Of a stretch of DNA of 43,101 bases, positions 29,206 to 39,300 are shown one piece after another (position 1 is the first letter of the stretch; each line of letters opens with the position of its first letter). The notes beneath the pieces are model-generated. The model was given only the letters and a program-made list of their open reading frames with translations. It ran no database searches and had not been told where the DNA came from. A program made the position numbers and the translations under genes. This DNA comes from Candidatus Colinaster scatohippi (GTDB taxonomy: Bacteria; Bacillota; Clostridia; Lachnospirales; Lachnospiraceae): positions 1 through 43,101 of the forward strand of contig JAGHUN010000042.1 in the NCBI GenBank assembly GCA_018064805.1, given 5' to 3'.

Positions 29206-32200
29206 CTACACTTCAAGAAGTTCATCAAACTGTTCTCTTGGAATCGGCTTTGAATAGAAATAGCCCTGCGCATAGTCACATCCAACATCTCTTAAGAATG
29301 CAACCTGTTCAATTGTCTCAACACCCTCACATACAACCTTGAGATTTAGTTTTTTGGCCATATCTATTACACTTGGAATAATAATCTTCTCCTCCGGATC
29401 ATTCTCGAAGTCATCCAGGAATTCCTTATCAAGCTTAAGTACATCAAGCGGAAGCTTTGTAAGTACATTAAGTGAAGAATATCCTGACCCGAAGTCATCC
29501 ATCGAAATAAGTACACCAAGCTCTCTTAACCTGTTCATAAGATGAATCGTATCATCAACTTTATCTGTAAATACAGTCTCTGTAAGCTCGAACTCAAGCA
29601 TACTTGGCTCAAGCTCATACTTAGTAATAAGCGATTTTATATATGAAACCAGCTCATCAATGGAATACAGATGAACCCTCGATACATTAACTGAAATTCT
29701 TACAACCTTCTTGCCCTGGTCAATTCGCTCTCTAAGATATTTACAAACCTCATCATATACATAGTAATCAAGCAGGGTAATGCTCTTGTTTTTCTCAAAT
29801 ACCGGTATGAAATCATTAGGGAATATAAGTGTTCCATCCTGCTTTTTCCATCTGATTAATGCCTCTGCACCCTCAATATCATTATTCTCAAGATTAACCT
29901 TAGGCTGCATATATACAACAAATTCGTGATTCTTAAAAGCATTCTCCATATCATTGGCATAAGAAATTTCAGCCTTCATTTCCTCGCCCATATCATCACT
30001 ATATATGATACATCTTGGGCTGTCCGGAACCTTGGTCTTTTTTCTTGCCATATTGGCATTAGAAATAATATTCTTAAGAGGTACAGGTCTGCCACAAATC
30101 TCAAAAGTACATACACCAATATCAAGTAAAAGCTTACTGTCAATATATTCCAGCTGCACTCTGTCTGAGAACTTCTTACTAAGTCTGATAAACATAGTTA
30201 AAAGTTCATCCTCTTCATATTCACCAAGCCTTGCAAATACAACTATATTATCAGAGAAGACACGGCTACCAAATATAAATGAATCCTTATAGCTCTGCAC
30301 TTCCTCAGCCAGACTACGAAGAATCTTGTCACCTGTCTCATAACCATATGTTTCATTAACATATTTGAAATTGCTGAAATCCATATAAATCATGGCATAT
30401 TTGCCGTGTGGAGCAACCTCAATATACTCACCACACTGGGTCAGGAACTTTTCATACATTAGAAGCCCTGTAACTCCATCATATCCGGTAAGTCTCTCAA
30501 CTGTATCCGAAGCATCTTCATAAGCCTTCATCTTAAGAAGATAAGATGAAACAACATTGGTTACAGCTCTTATAGCAACGAAATCATCCTGTGTCCAGTT
30601 TCTTGACTTATCAAAATCAACAAAATCGATATTGCCGGCAAACTCACCCTTATCATAAAAGGCACAGCCTACATATGCTCTGGCTCCCATAGACAACATA
30701 AGCTGTCTGGTAAGTCCATTTTCTATTTCCATTACATTATCATATGCAACAAGATTATTATGATTATGATACTCCTCAAGCAGATCTGCCCATTGGGTCA
30801 TTGTATATGTCAGGTCAGAATTTTCAAATTCCATATCTGAATCATTAGTACATTCATACAATGAGACCATTTTGTATTCTTTTCCGATACGAGACTTAAT
30901 CCTGATTCCACCAAGATTCATCTGTCTGGAAACCTGTCTTATAAGAAGGTTAATGGCACTGTCCGTATCCTTAGACTCATCGATGAGCTTAAATGCCAAC
31001 TCAATAAGCGAATCAGAAGCTGAATATCTTGAGGACATCTCAAGTTCCGCCCTTGCGATTTTCTCACGTCTCTCTTCAATAGGATACTGACTGTATACCT
31101 GCTCCTTGGCAGGTGTATAGAAGCCATAACAGTTCTTACCTACACTCTTAGCATGATATAGTGCTTTCTCAGCCTTATCAAAAAGAATATCAAAATTCTC
31201 ACCATCTGTCGGATAAATAGCTGCACCTATTCCAACTGTACTACCAAAGCTTACATTCTCTCCGACATAGGTACGATTAATAACCTTCTGAATTTCTCTT
31301 ATTTTCTTATCAATATCATTGACATCCTTAATATTCTTCATAAGGATAACAAATTCATCGCCGCCAACACGTCCTAAAACATCCGATGAATAGAAAATTC
31401 CCTCTAAATCAGAAGCAATATTCTTAAGTATCTCATCACCAAAGGAACGACCCATTCTGTCGTTAAGAATATCAAAGTTATCTATATCAAGAACTAAAAG
31501 TCCGGCATACTCTGCCTTATAATTATCTGCCTGCTCTTCTATAAAGTTCTCAATAAGCTCCTTGGAATAATCAAATCTATAAAGCTTTGTGAGTATATCT
31601 CTCTTATTCTCATCTGCCTGTCTGAGCTCCATACGCTTGATTTCATCAATATTTTCCATGAAACCAATTACCTTTTCAGGCCTATGTCCTTCTCCGAATA
31701 TTGTACGTCCCTTAATTGTATACCACTTGTAGTCACCGTTTCGGTCTCTGAGGCGCATCTGTCTCTCAATCAGATTATTCCCCCACTTACAATCATCAAG
31801 GAAACTATCGAACTTATCCCAGTCAGCAAAAAGAACATATCTGTATGTCTTGGCACTTTCACTGAAATTCTCAATGTAGCGCTCATCACCATAATCACCA
31901 TCTTTACTTCTTGCAATCATCATTACATCTTTTTCAAGATCATATTCAAATATTCTGTTAATTCCTACAGCAACAAGCGATTTAAGTCTGTTACGCTCCG
32001 CCTCCAACTGCTGCCTTCTTCTAAACTGGGCATCTTCTATAACTCGTACCATAATATTAAGCAGCAGCGCAGTTGCAAGAATAACAAGGAAAGAATAGAT
32101 TCTTTCCATTCTTGTCTGAACATCTCCCATATATGGGCCAAATGCCGCATAAAGTCCCGCTAATAAAGTCGTAACCGCAGAGGTCCACATACTAAAATTA

Positions 32201-32595
32201 TGATTACCGTATGTAATTGTAAGAATAAGATATGGGACAGCGATTAGTGAACACTGAGGGATAGAATCAGTAATCAGAATAAAGCCGTAAAAAGCAATGA
32301 AGCCCCCAAAAAGAAACAGTCTCATTGTCTTTTTATTATGATCGAACCGGTAAAAGAATAATTTTCCAATAAGACACGGAGTCCAAAGCAACAGATAGCA
32401 AATAGCACTTTTAATATTCAAGGCTACAGACTCACCAAAATAGTAAGTTCTTGGGCCAAGAATTGAAAGCGCAACTGCGCAAATGACATAACAAAGCACA
32501 ACCACCCTGTTAGCAATGGCTGCCTCTGACATCCCTGTTCTTTTTGCAAACTTTTTAGTATGCAACTCCATGACGAAAGTTCCCCTGTTTATCAT
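29206..32595 (-). CDS. Multidomain c-di-GMP protein: membrane N-terminus, PAS-like, GGDEF, GAF-like, degenerate GGDEF, EAL
   Basis: 1129 aa; VGGDEFVILMKN; degenerate second motif RVFSDNIVVFA; EALIRWK, ELTETVF, MDDFGSGYSSL, KLDKEFL, CEGVET. Confidence 0.9.
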   Translation of the reverse strand: MINRGTFVMELHTKKFAKRTGMSEAAIANRVVVLCYVICAVALSILGPRTYYFGESVALNIKSAICYLLLWTPCLIGKLFFYRFDHNKKTMRLFLFGGFIAFYGFILITDSIPQCSLIAVPYLILTITYGNHNFSMWTSAVTTLLAGLYAAFGPYMGDVQTRMERIYSFLVILATALLLNIMVRVIEDAQFRRRQQLEAERNRLKSLVAVGINRIFEYDLEKDVMMIARSKDGDYGDERYIENFSESAKTYRYVLFADWDKFDSFLDDCKWGNNLIERQMRLRDRNGDYKWYTIKGRTIFGEGHRPEKVIGFMENIDEIKRMELRQADENKRDILTKLYRFDYSKELIENFIEEQADNYKAEYAGLLVLDIDNFDILNDRMGRSFGDEILKNIASDLEGIFYSSDVLGRVGGDEFVILMKNIKDVNDIDKKIREIQKVINRTYVGENVSFGSTVGIGAAIYPTDGENFDILFDKAEKALYHAKSVGKNCYGFYTPAKEQVYSQYPIEERREKIARAELEMSSRYSASDSLIELAFKLIDESKDTDSAINLLIRQVSRQMNLGGIRIKSRIGKEYKMVSLYECTNDSDMEFENSDLTYTMTQWADLLEEYHNHNNLVAYDNVMEIENGLTRQLMLSMGARAYVGCAFYDKGEFAGNIDFVDFDKSRNWTQDDFVAIRAVTNVVSSYLLKMKAYEDASDTVERLTGYDGVTGLLMYEKFLTQCGEYIEVAPHGKYAMIYMDFSNFKYVNETYGYETGDKILRSLAEEVQSYKDSFIFGSRVFSDNIVVFARLGEYEEDELLTMFIRLSKKFSDRVQLEYIDSKLLLDIGVCTFEICGRPVPLKNIISNANMARKKTKVPDSPRCIIYSDDMGEEMKAEISYANDMENAFKNHEFVVYMQPKVNLENNDIEGAEALIRWKKQDGTLIFPNDFIPVFEKNKSITLLDYYVYDEVCKYLRERIDQGKKVVRISVNVSRVHLYSIDELVSYIKSLITKYELEPSMLEFELTETVFTDKVDDTIHLMNRLRELGVLISMDDFGSGYSSLNVLTKLPLDVLKLDKEFLDDFENDPEEKIIIPSVIDMAKKLNLKVVCEGVETIEQVAFLRDVGCDYAQGYFYSKPIPREQFDELLEV

Positions 32596-32628
32596 ATTAG
32601 TCTTTTAATTATAGCAAAAAGCAAAAAA

Positions 32629-32660
32629 AGAGACTATAGTACATTAGTACCATAGCCTCT
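32629..32660 (-). terminator. Intrinsic terminator of purB
   Basis: 14-bp stem paired via G-U only on the minus strand (AGAGGCTATGGTAC / GTACTATAGTCTCT), then TTTTTTT. Confidence 0.85.
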
Positions 32661-32696
32661 GTTGGCTTTCATATAAAATCAGTTGTGATAATAGGC

Positions 32697-34130
32697 TTAA
32701 ACATTGATTTCAGCAGTAAGCCCAAGAAGTTCACTATTATCATCAAGAATCGGATTAATCACATCTCTTAAGAATACTTCAACCTGACGAGCACTTCTAC
32801 CAACATATTTTGAAGGATCCATTGAAGCCTTAAGCTCATCAAGTGAAAGTCCGAATGCCTCATCAGCCGCAATAAGTTCAAGAAGGTTGTTATCCTTGCC
32901 CTCTTCCTTAACTGTTTTGCCTGCCTGCATAGAAAGAGTACGAATTCTCTCATGAAGCTCCTGACGGTCACCACCTGCCTTAACAGCATCCATCATAATA
33001 TTCTCTGTTGCCATAAATGGAAGTTCTGCAAGCATATGCTTCTCAATAACCTTAGGATATACTACAAGTCCATCAACTACATTAATGCAGAGATCGAGAA
33101 TTCCATCGATTGCAAGGAAGCCTTCCGGAACAGAAAGTCTCTTATTGGCAGAATCATCAAGTGTTCTCTCAAACCACTGTGTTGCCGAAGTGATAGCCGG
33201 ATTAAGGGCATCACAGATTACATATCTTGAAAGAGAAGCAATTCTTTCACTTCTCATTGGATTCCTCTTATAAGCCATTGCTGATGAACCAATCTGGCTC
33301 TTCTCGAATGGTTCCTCAACTTCCTTAAGATGCTGAAGAAGTCTGATATCATTACTCATCTTGGTAGCTGAAGCAGCAATACCTGCAAGAACATTAAGAA
33401 CTCTTGTATCAACCTTACGTGAATACGTCTGTCCCGATACCGGCACGCATGCCTCGAAGCCCATCTTCTTAGCAATCATTGGATCAATTTTGTCAATCGT
33501 CTCCTGATCACCATTAAAAAGCTCAAGGAAGGATGCCTGAGTACCTGTTGTACCCTTACTTCCAAGAAGCTTCATTGTAGACAGTACATAATTAAGATCT
33601 TCATAATCAAGCATAAACTCCTGAAGCCAAAGTGATGCTCGCTTACCTACAGTAGTAGGCTGCGCCGGCTGGAAGTGAGTAAAAGCAAGTGTTGGCTGAT
33701 TCTTGTAAGTATCTGCAAACTTTGCAAGCTCGCTCATAACATTTACAAGTTTCTTTTTAACAAGGTTAAGTGCCTCTGTCATCACGATAATATCTGTATT
33801 ATCTCCAACATAACAGCTGGTAGCTCCCAAATGAATAATACCCTTAGCTTTAGGGCACTGCACACCATATGCATATACATGACTCATTACATCATGACGA
33901 ACTTCCTTCTCACGAGCCTTAGCCACATCATAATTAATGTCATCCATATGAGCCTTGAGTTCCTCAATCTGCTCATCAGTAATATCAAGTCCTAATTCCT
34001 TCTCTGTCTCAGCAAGCGCAATCCAAAGTCTTCTCCATGTACGGAACTTCTTGTCCGGTGAAAAAATATACTGCATTTCCTTGCTTGCGTATCTCTCTGA
34101 AAGTGGGCTATTATAACGATCTGTGCTCAT
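32697..34130 (-). CDS. purB: Adenylosuccinate lyase
   Basis: 477 aa; HLGATSCYVGDNTD, FTHFQPAQPTTVGKRASLWLQEF, GSSAMAYKRNPMRSERI. Confidence 0.95.
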   Translation of the reverse strand: MSTDRYNSPLSERYASKEMQYIFSPDKKFRTWRRLWIALAETEKELGLDITDEQIEELKAHMDDINYDVAKAREKEVRHDVMSHVYAYGVQCPKAKGIIHLGATSCYVGDNTDIIVMTEALNLVKKKLVNVMSELAKFADTYKNQPTLAFTHFQPAQPTTVGKRASLWLQEFMLDYEDLNYVLSTMKLLGSKGTTGTQASFLELFNGDQETIDKIDPMIAKKMGFEACVPVSGQTYSRKVDTRVLNVLAGIAASATKMSNDIRLLQHLKEVEEPFEKSQIGSSAMAYKRNPMRSERIASLSRYVICDALNPAITSATQWFERTLDDSANKRLSVPEGFLAIDGILDLCINVVDGLVVYPKVIEKHMLAELPFMATENIMMDAVKAGGDRQELHERIRTLSMQAGKTVKEEGKDNNLLELIAADEAFGLSLDELKASMDPSKYVGRSARQVEVFLRDVINPILDDNSELLGLTAEINV

Positions 34131-34203
34131 TTATCCTCCATTCTAAGAAGTTCTGTATCTTTTTCAAGACAACAGAACAAACTGTAATAAATTTAACTTT
34201 TTG

Positions 34204-34275
34204 CCAGTATACCTACAAACAAATAAATTATACGTTAGCTTTTCCAATATACCTGCAAACGAATAAATTATACGG
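34204..34275. repeat. Two diverged direct repeats, ~40-bp period
   Basis: ccagtatacctacaaacaaataaattatacg / ccaatatacctgcaaacgaataaattatacg. Confidence 0.9.
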
Positions 34276-34429
34276 CATCTCTGTCCTTTGCGTCAATCTT
34301 AAAGGTAACTAATAATATAGCTTTTATGGTATCCTTTTTATCTTGCCGTGAACCGTATACTGCCTAGAAACGCTTCAATTGCATTCGTTTCTTGGTACTC
34401 TTACTTGTTTTCTTGGTATTTTTCTCATG

Positions 34430-34760
34430 TTCTACTTGGTTTCTTTTCCTTGTTCTACTTGGTGGCTGCCAAGATAATTGTCGCTTGGCTTGTTCTCTTG
34501 GATTTTTCTCTTGTTCTACTTTGTGGTTGCCAAGATAATTGCTGCTTGGCTTGTTCTCTTGGTTTTTTCTCTTGTTCTTCTTTGTGGTTGCCAAGATGAT
34601 TGCTGCTTGGCTTGTTCTCTTGGTTTTTTTCTCTTGTTCTTCTTGGTGATTGCCAAGATAATTGTCGCTTGGCTTGTTCTCTTGGTTTTTTTCTCTTGTT
34701 CTTCTTTGTGGTTGCCAAGATAATTGTCGCTTGGCTTGTTCTCTTGGTTTTTACAATTAT
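34430..34760. repeat. Tandem array of 61-62 bp units, 5 copies, each with GCCAAG-N10-CTTGGC inverted repeat
   Basis: gccaagatrattgyygcttggcttgttctcttgg at 34468, 34529, 34590, 34652 and 34714 (spacing 61, 61, 62, 62). Confidence 0.95.
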
Positions 34761-34800
34761 TCCATTTCTAATTTTACCAAGATGCCATCTCTCATATACA

Positions 34801-34864
34801 ATTCCTTGGCATCAATATTCCTTGGCATCAATATTCCTTGGTATCAATATTCCTTGGCATCAAT
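34801..34864. repeat. Four copies of a 16-bp tandem repeat attccttggyatcaat
   Basis: Copies at 34801, 34817, 34833 and 34849. Confidence 0.95.
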
Positions 34865-34992
34865 TTATTCATAGCATATGCACATTCATTTAGTAATTAC
34901 AATTCTTGAGTAACGCGATAAGTTCAAATATTGCCAATGCTAATAAAAGTCGTTCCACTTACAATTTGAAGTGTCTTATTATTATTTACATT

Positions 34993-35847
34993 TCACCTAA
35001 AAAAATGATCTATTATTCTGGTAATCTCATCCGTTCCTAAGCCAATCGTGGATGTCTCTTCAGTAATAATCAGGTTATCACCTACAATAATTCCGCTTTT
35101 CCCCATTTCTTTGAGTCGACTCACTGAGTGTTTCGCATAATTTCTGTCATCCATCATTCCACGATGCTCCCAGTATTTCACTCTGCGTTCTCTCACATTC
35201 AGCACTGTAAAATCCGGATGTATCTTCGTGCCATCCATCAGCCAAACTGGGCATTCGTACTTATAAGGAATTCCTGCTTTGTACAACGCATTTGCAATAT
35301 TTAATTCCGATTTTGAACGTACTATTTCACCATTATCTGTTTTGTAAGTCGTTTCCCCCTCGATGGGTGGTTTCCCTTCAAAGGATTCTTGCCTCCATTC
35401 GTCAGCATAGTCCTGATCTGACATATCTATTGGCTTTATATTATTTTTTATTTCCTGTGGATTTTTTGAATATAACTCCTGAATACGAGTTATACTTTCT
35501 TCTGAATTTGATAGAAATGTTTCTAGATTTTCAATTTCTTTAGTAATAAGTTTTAAGACTTTTTCATTATAAGATTTCTGAATATATGTCCTTATCTTAT
35601 CAATTTGATTTTTTCGTATATATTTTCCAGTTTTTTCCGTTGCACTTTTTCTAAGAAAAAACTGAATATTTCCGTGTTTATTGGCGATAAGAATTTTACC
35701 CTCTGGCGCTTTATTCAACCCATCAATAAGTATCTTTTGCATCTTCTCTAGTTCTTTCAATCTAGTAATCGCCGCAGAATAAACATCCGTTTCATTTAAT
35801 CTCTTCGTATTCGAAATAATCATCCTCCTTCCAATTTTCTCACGCAA
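34993..35847 (-). CDS. Hypothetical protein with C-terminal PD-(D/E)XK-nuclease-like domain; paralog of 18431-19261
   Basis: 284-aa ORF (start uncertain; ATG at 35823 possible). IKPIDMSDQDYADEWRQESFEGKP, GEIVRSKSELNIANALYKAGIPYKYE, HPDFTVLNVRERRVKYWEHRGMMDDRNY shared with the paralog. Confidence 0.7.
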   Translation of the reverse strand: MREKIGRRMIISNTKRLNETDVYSAAITRLKELEKMQKILIDGLNKAPEGKILIANKHGNIQFFLRKSATEKTGKYIRKNQIDKIRTYIQKSYNEKVLKLITKEIENLETFLSNSEESITRIQELYSKNPQEIKNNIKPIDMSDQDYADEWRQESFEGKPPIEGETTYKTDNGEIVRSKSELNIANALYKAGIPYKYECPVWLMDGTKIHPDFTVLNVRERRVKYWEHRGMMDDRNYAKHSVSRLKEMGKSGIIVGDNLIITEETSTIGLGTDEITRIIDHFFR

Positions 35848-35880
35848 GCAATATATTTACTCACTTTATCCGTACATATT

Positions 35881-35922
35881 GTATATGCACATACTGTATA
35901 TGCACATACTGTATATGCACAT
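35881..35922. repeat. About three copies of a 15-bp tandem repeat gtatatgcacatact
   Basis: Copies at 35881, 35896 and 35911 (last partial). Confidence 0.93.
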
Positions 35923-36071
35923 ATTTTACAATCGTATTGTATGAACACATTTTGTATGCACACATATTTTACACATACATATGCCATGAATTATTCCTCA
36001 TATTAACATGTCGCGATATCTTACACAATGCTATTTTCTAATTTTACCAATATTTAATATTTATACATCAC

Positions 36072-36360
36072 TATCTTGGTATTATATCCTATCAGCCAGG
36101 CTCCGTAACCAAGAACAATATTATTATACGGTTCCTCTTGGTATTCTCAACCCCTGGTCCCCCAAAAATACCAAGAGAGTTTCCTTTTCATACTTCCCCT
36201 TGGTATTCTCAACCCCTGGCCTATATAAAATACCAAGGATTTCTCCTTTTCATACTTCCCCTTGGTATTCTCAACCCTAACCCACAAAAATACCAAGGGA
36301 TTTTGTTTTTTCACAAATTCCCTTGGTATTTAATATCTTTTTCAACCACTCCCAGCCAAG
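36072..36360. repeat. Tandem array of 61-62 bp units, 5 copies, each with CTTGGTATT...AATACCAAG hairpin
   Basis: TTGG anchors at 36076, 36138, 36200, 36262 and 36323. Arms: TCTTGGT/ACCAAGA, CTCTTGGTATT/AATACCAAGAG, CCTTGGTATT/AATACCAAGG, CCCTTGGTATT/AATACCAAGGG. Confidence 0.95.
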
Positions 36361-36391
36361 TCAACAAGCCGGCAGGCAGTAGCTTTCTTAA

Positions 36392-39300
36392 TTAAAAACT
36401 TTTCGAATTAACCTTAAAGGTAATAGTCTTTCTAAGACCATAATTGCCCTTACCAACGATATCTACACTGGCAATACCCTTCTTAACATTATTCTTATAT
36501 GATGTCTCATCTATTTCATAGTCGACACCATAAGTAAGATCATGTGTTTCTCCGCCTGTCTTAATCTGTACAAGAAAAGCATCCGAATCAGGCTTTATGT
36601 TCTTTCCGCTATAAACCTGGTCGGTAATCGTCACAGTTGCCCTGGCAATAGACTCTTTTACGACTTTGAACGTAATATCGATACCAGTTCCTTCGCCATT
36701 AGAATTATCATAGTTGTCACCAATGGCATCTATATGCAGATTAAGAACAGTTCCTGCTTTAAGTTTATCTGTCTTTTCTACTGCTAAACCGCTTTCTTTT
36801 TCCGTTCCGTCTTCGAGAGTTGTAGCATTAGCATAGGTTACACTATAGCTGTATTCCTTGGCTGCAAGCAATTTGCCATCACTGTATACCTTGAACTTAG
36901 GCTTATCATAGCCACTCTTTCCACTCTTGTAGATAAAATCATCAGCTACAACTTTAAGATCTTTTACCGGTGCAGGTATAACCTTATACTCAAATGTCTT
37001 ACTACCGGCATACATTCCCTTACCAGTTATTGTTACTGATGCATCACCAACCTTTGTATTATTCTTATAGCTAAGCTTATAATCTACGCCTTCCTTTAAA
37101 GTCATACCATTATAAGCTGCTAATACTACAGGCTTTGCGCCTGCCTTGGAATAGACAACCTCATCAGAATCAAGTGTTACTTCCGCATCAGCTATTGCAT
37201 ATGCCTTAATCTTAAAGGTAATATTCTTGGTCGTGCCTGCATATTTACCCATTCCCCTAAGAGAAATAGTAGCAGTGCCCGGCTTGATATTATTCTTATA
37301 TCCGGTTATTTCGTAATCGACACCTTCTTTAAGTGTCTCTGGTGTTTCACCCTTTGTAGCAGTGTAGGTAAGCGTAAAGGCCGGTTTTATTTCCTGACCC
37401 GTATATACCTGATCAGCAATCTTAGTGCCCTCAAGCTGTGCCTTGGCAAGGCTAACTCCTGTTATAGTAAAGTTTACTTCCTTTGTACCAATATAATTGC
37501 CTCGTCCGACAATTCTAAGCGTTGCCTTGCCGGCATTAACATTGTTATACCAATAGAGATCATAGTCACAACCACGGATAAGCGCCACTTTACCCATCTT
37601 AATTGCAGGGGAAGGCATTTTAATTTTTCCGTCATAGGCCATATTAGGAATCTTTTCGACAGTTGCCTTACTTATAAAGGTCTTCGAAGTAATTATCTCT
37701 TTAACAGTTCTTGTACCTGTAAAGTCACCCTGACCTGTTAACTTTATCTCGTATTCTCCGGCATCTGTGAAAGCGCCACCCTCACCAAGACCTACATATG
37801 TAACAGTGTATCCTGCCTTAGGTACTGTCTTACCGTTCCACTTAAGTACAGGAACAGACTTTTGCACTTTTCCTTCTTTATATGCAAGTATAAAATCTGC
37901 AGCAGAGAAATCATCGCCACCGATATCTGCCGGAACAATATTGAAGTTAATACTCTTTTTTCCTGCATAGTTACCTTTACCGGTTACAACAATCTCAGCA
38001 GTTCCCGTCTTAGTATTATTCTTATAGGCTACTGTATAATCCACCTTCTCTGTAAGAGAATTATCACTACCGTCATATACCACCACAGCCGGCTTTATAG
38101 GCTTGCCGGTATATACATAATCGCCTACAGGCTTAACATATATTTCACCGTCATTTAATTCTTTCCAATAAGCGTATATATTGGTAAGTTCCTTATTGCC
38201 TACTGACGCAGATGTCACTTCAATACCAAGCGGAGTAGAAGTATCACCGTCTGCTGCCGGTTCAGTATACCATCCTAAGAAAATAAAACCGTCTCTTGAA
38301 GGCTTGATGCTATCAAGGTTGCTAAGATTATTACCAAGTCCCGATATCATTTTTTCAGTCTTAGCAACGCCGCCCTCTTCGTACTGGTAATTGAGGATTA
38401 TCTCATAGTCCTTGACCTCGATTTCTTGTTCTAATTTATAGGTGCCATCCACAGTCACACTAATCTTATATGTGCCTTTCTTGGAAGGTGTAATTATGAA
38501 GGAATTTTCTTGCTCAGCACTTTCCATCTTCAGAAAATAAGATGCCCCCCAGCCTATTGATTTATATGCTGCACCGGCTGGTTCTAAGACAAACTCGGCT
38601 ATTGCACTTTCTCCCACATAGAGACATGAAGGAACGCTTTTCCAACTAATTCCCGTTACAACCTGTTTGACCGTAACAAGGGCCGAAGCTGACTTATTAC
38701 CAGCAGTTGCGGTCACCCTGGTCTGACCTGCTCCTGTACCCGTTATCACACCGCTATCACTCACTGTTACAACTGACTCGTCAGCGGAAGACCATACTAC
38801 TTTATCAGTAGTATTTGCCGGTGTTACCGTAGCATTAAGCGTAACTGCATCACCAACACGTATTAATACATTAGAAGAATTTAGACTTACACCCGTTGCC
38901 GCTACAGGCTTCGGTGGTTCATACTTTCCCTTGTATACATCAAAATCCCCGACCTCTCTAAACACGGTTTTAACCGGGAATGAATAATATTCATACGAAT
39001 CTGTAGCATGATTAAAGTCAGCCTTGATATCATATGTTTTACCATCAAGAGTATACCAGGCACCTGAAGCTTCGAGTCCTGTAAAATTTGCCTTCGTAAA
39101 AGCTTCGCTCTCTATTTTGTAAACAGAATCAGGTATTACCAGTTTATTTTCCGTATTGCCGGTATTTTTAAAAGCTCTACTTCCTATCTCTCCTAAGGAA
39201 ATCGCACTCTCAAAATTAATATCTGTAAGCTTACTACAATTCTCAAAGGCTCCGACACTAATAATCTTAAGCCCATTGCCAAATGTAACGCTTTCAAGAC

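Noticed and set aside
34348-34893. Overlapping ORFs on both strands across the 62-bp array (e.g. MATTKKNKRKNQENKPSSNYLGNHK...)
   Set aside because: Unit spacing alternates 61 and 62 bp, so the frame shifts between copies; the ORFs follow from repeat composition and lack good start signals.
34430-36360. CRISPR array
   Set aside because: Spacing of ~62 bp resembles repeat plus spacer, but the whole unit is similar from copy to copy, there are no unique spacers, and no cas genes are present.
36008-36395. Plus-strand ORFs over the hairpin array (PWYSQP repeats)
   Set aside because: Repeat-derived peptide; hairpin arms explain the sequence better.
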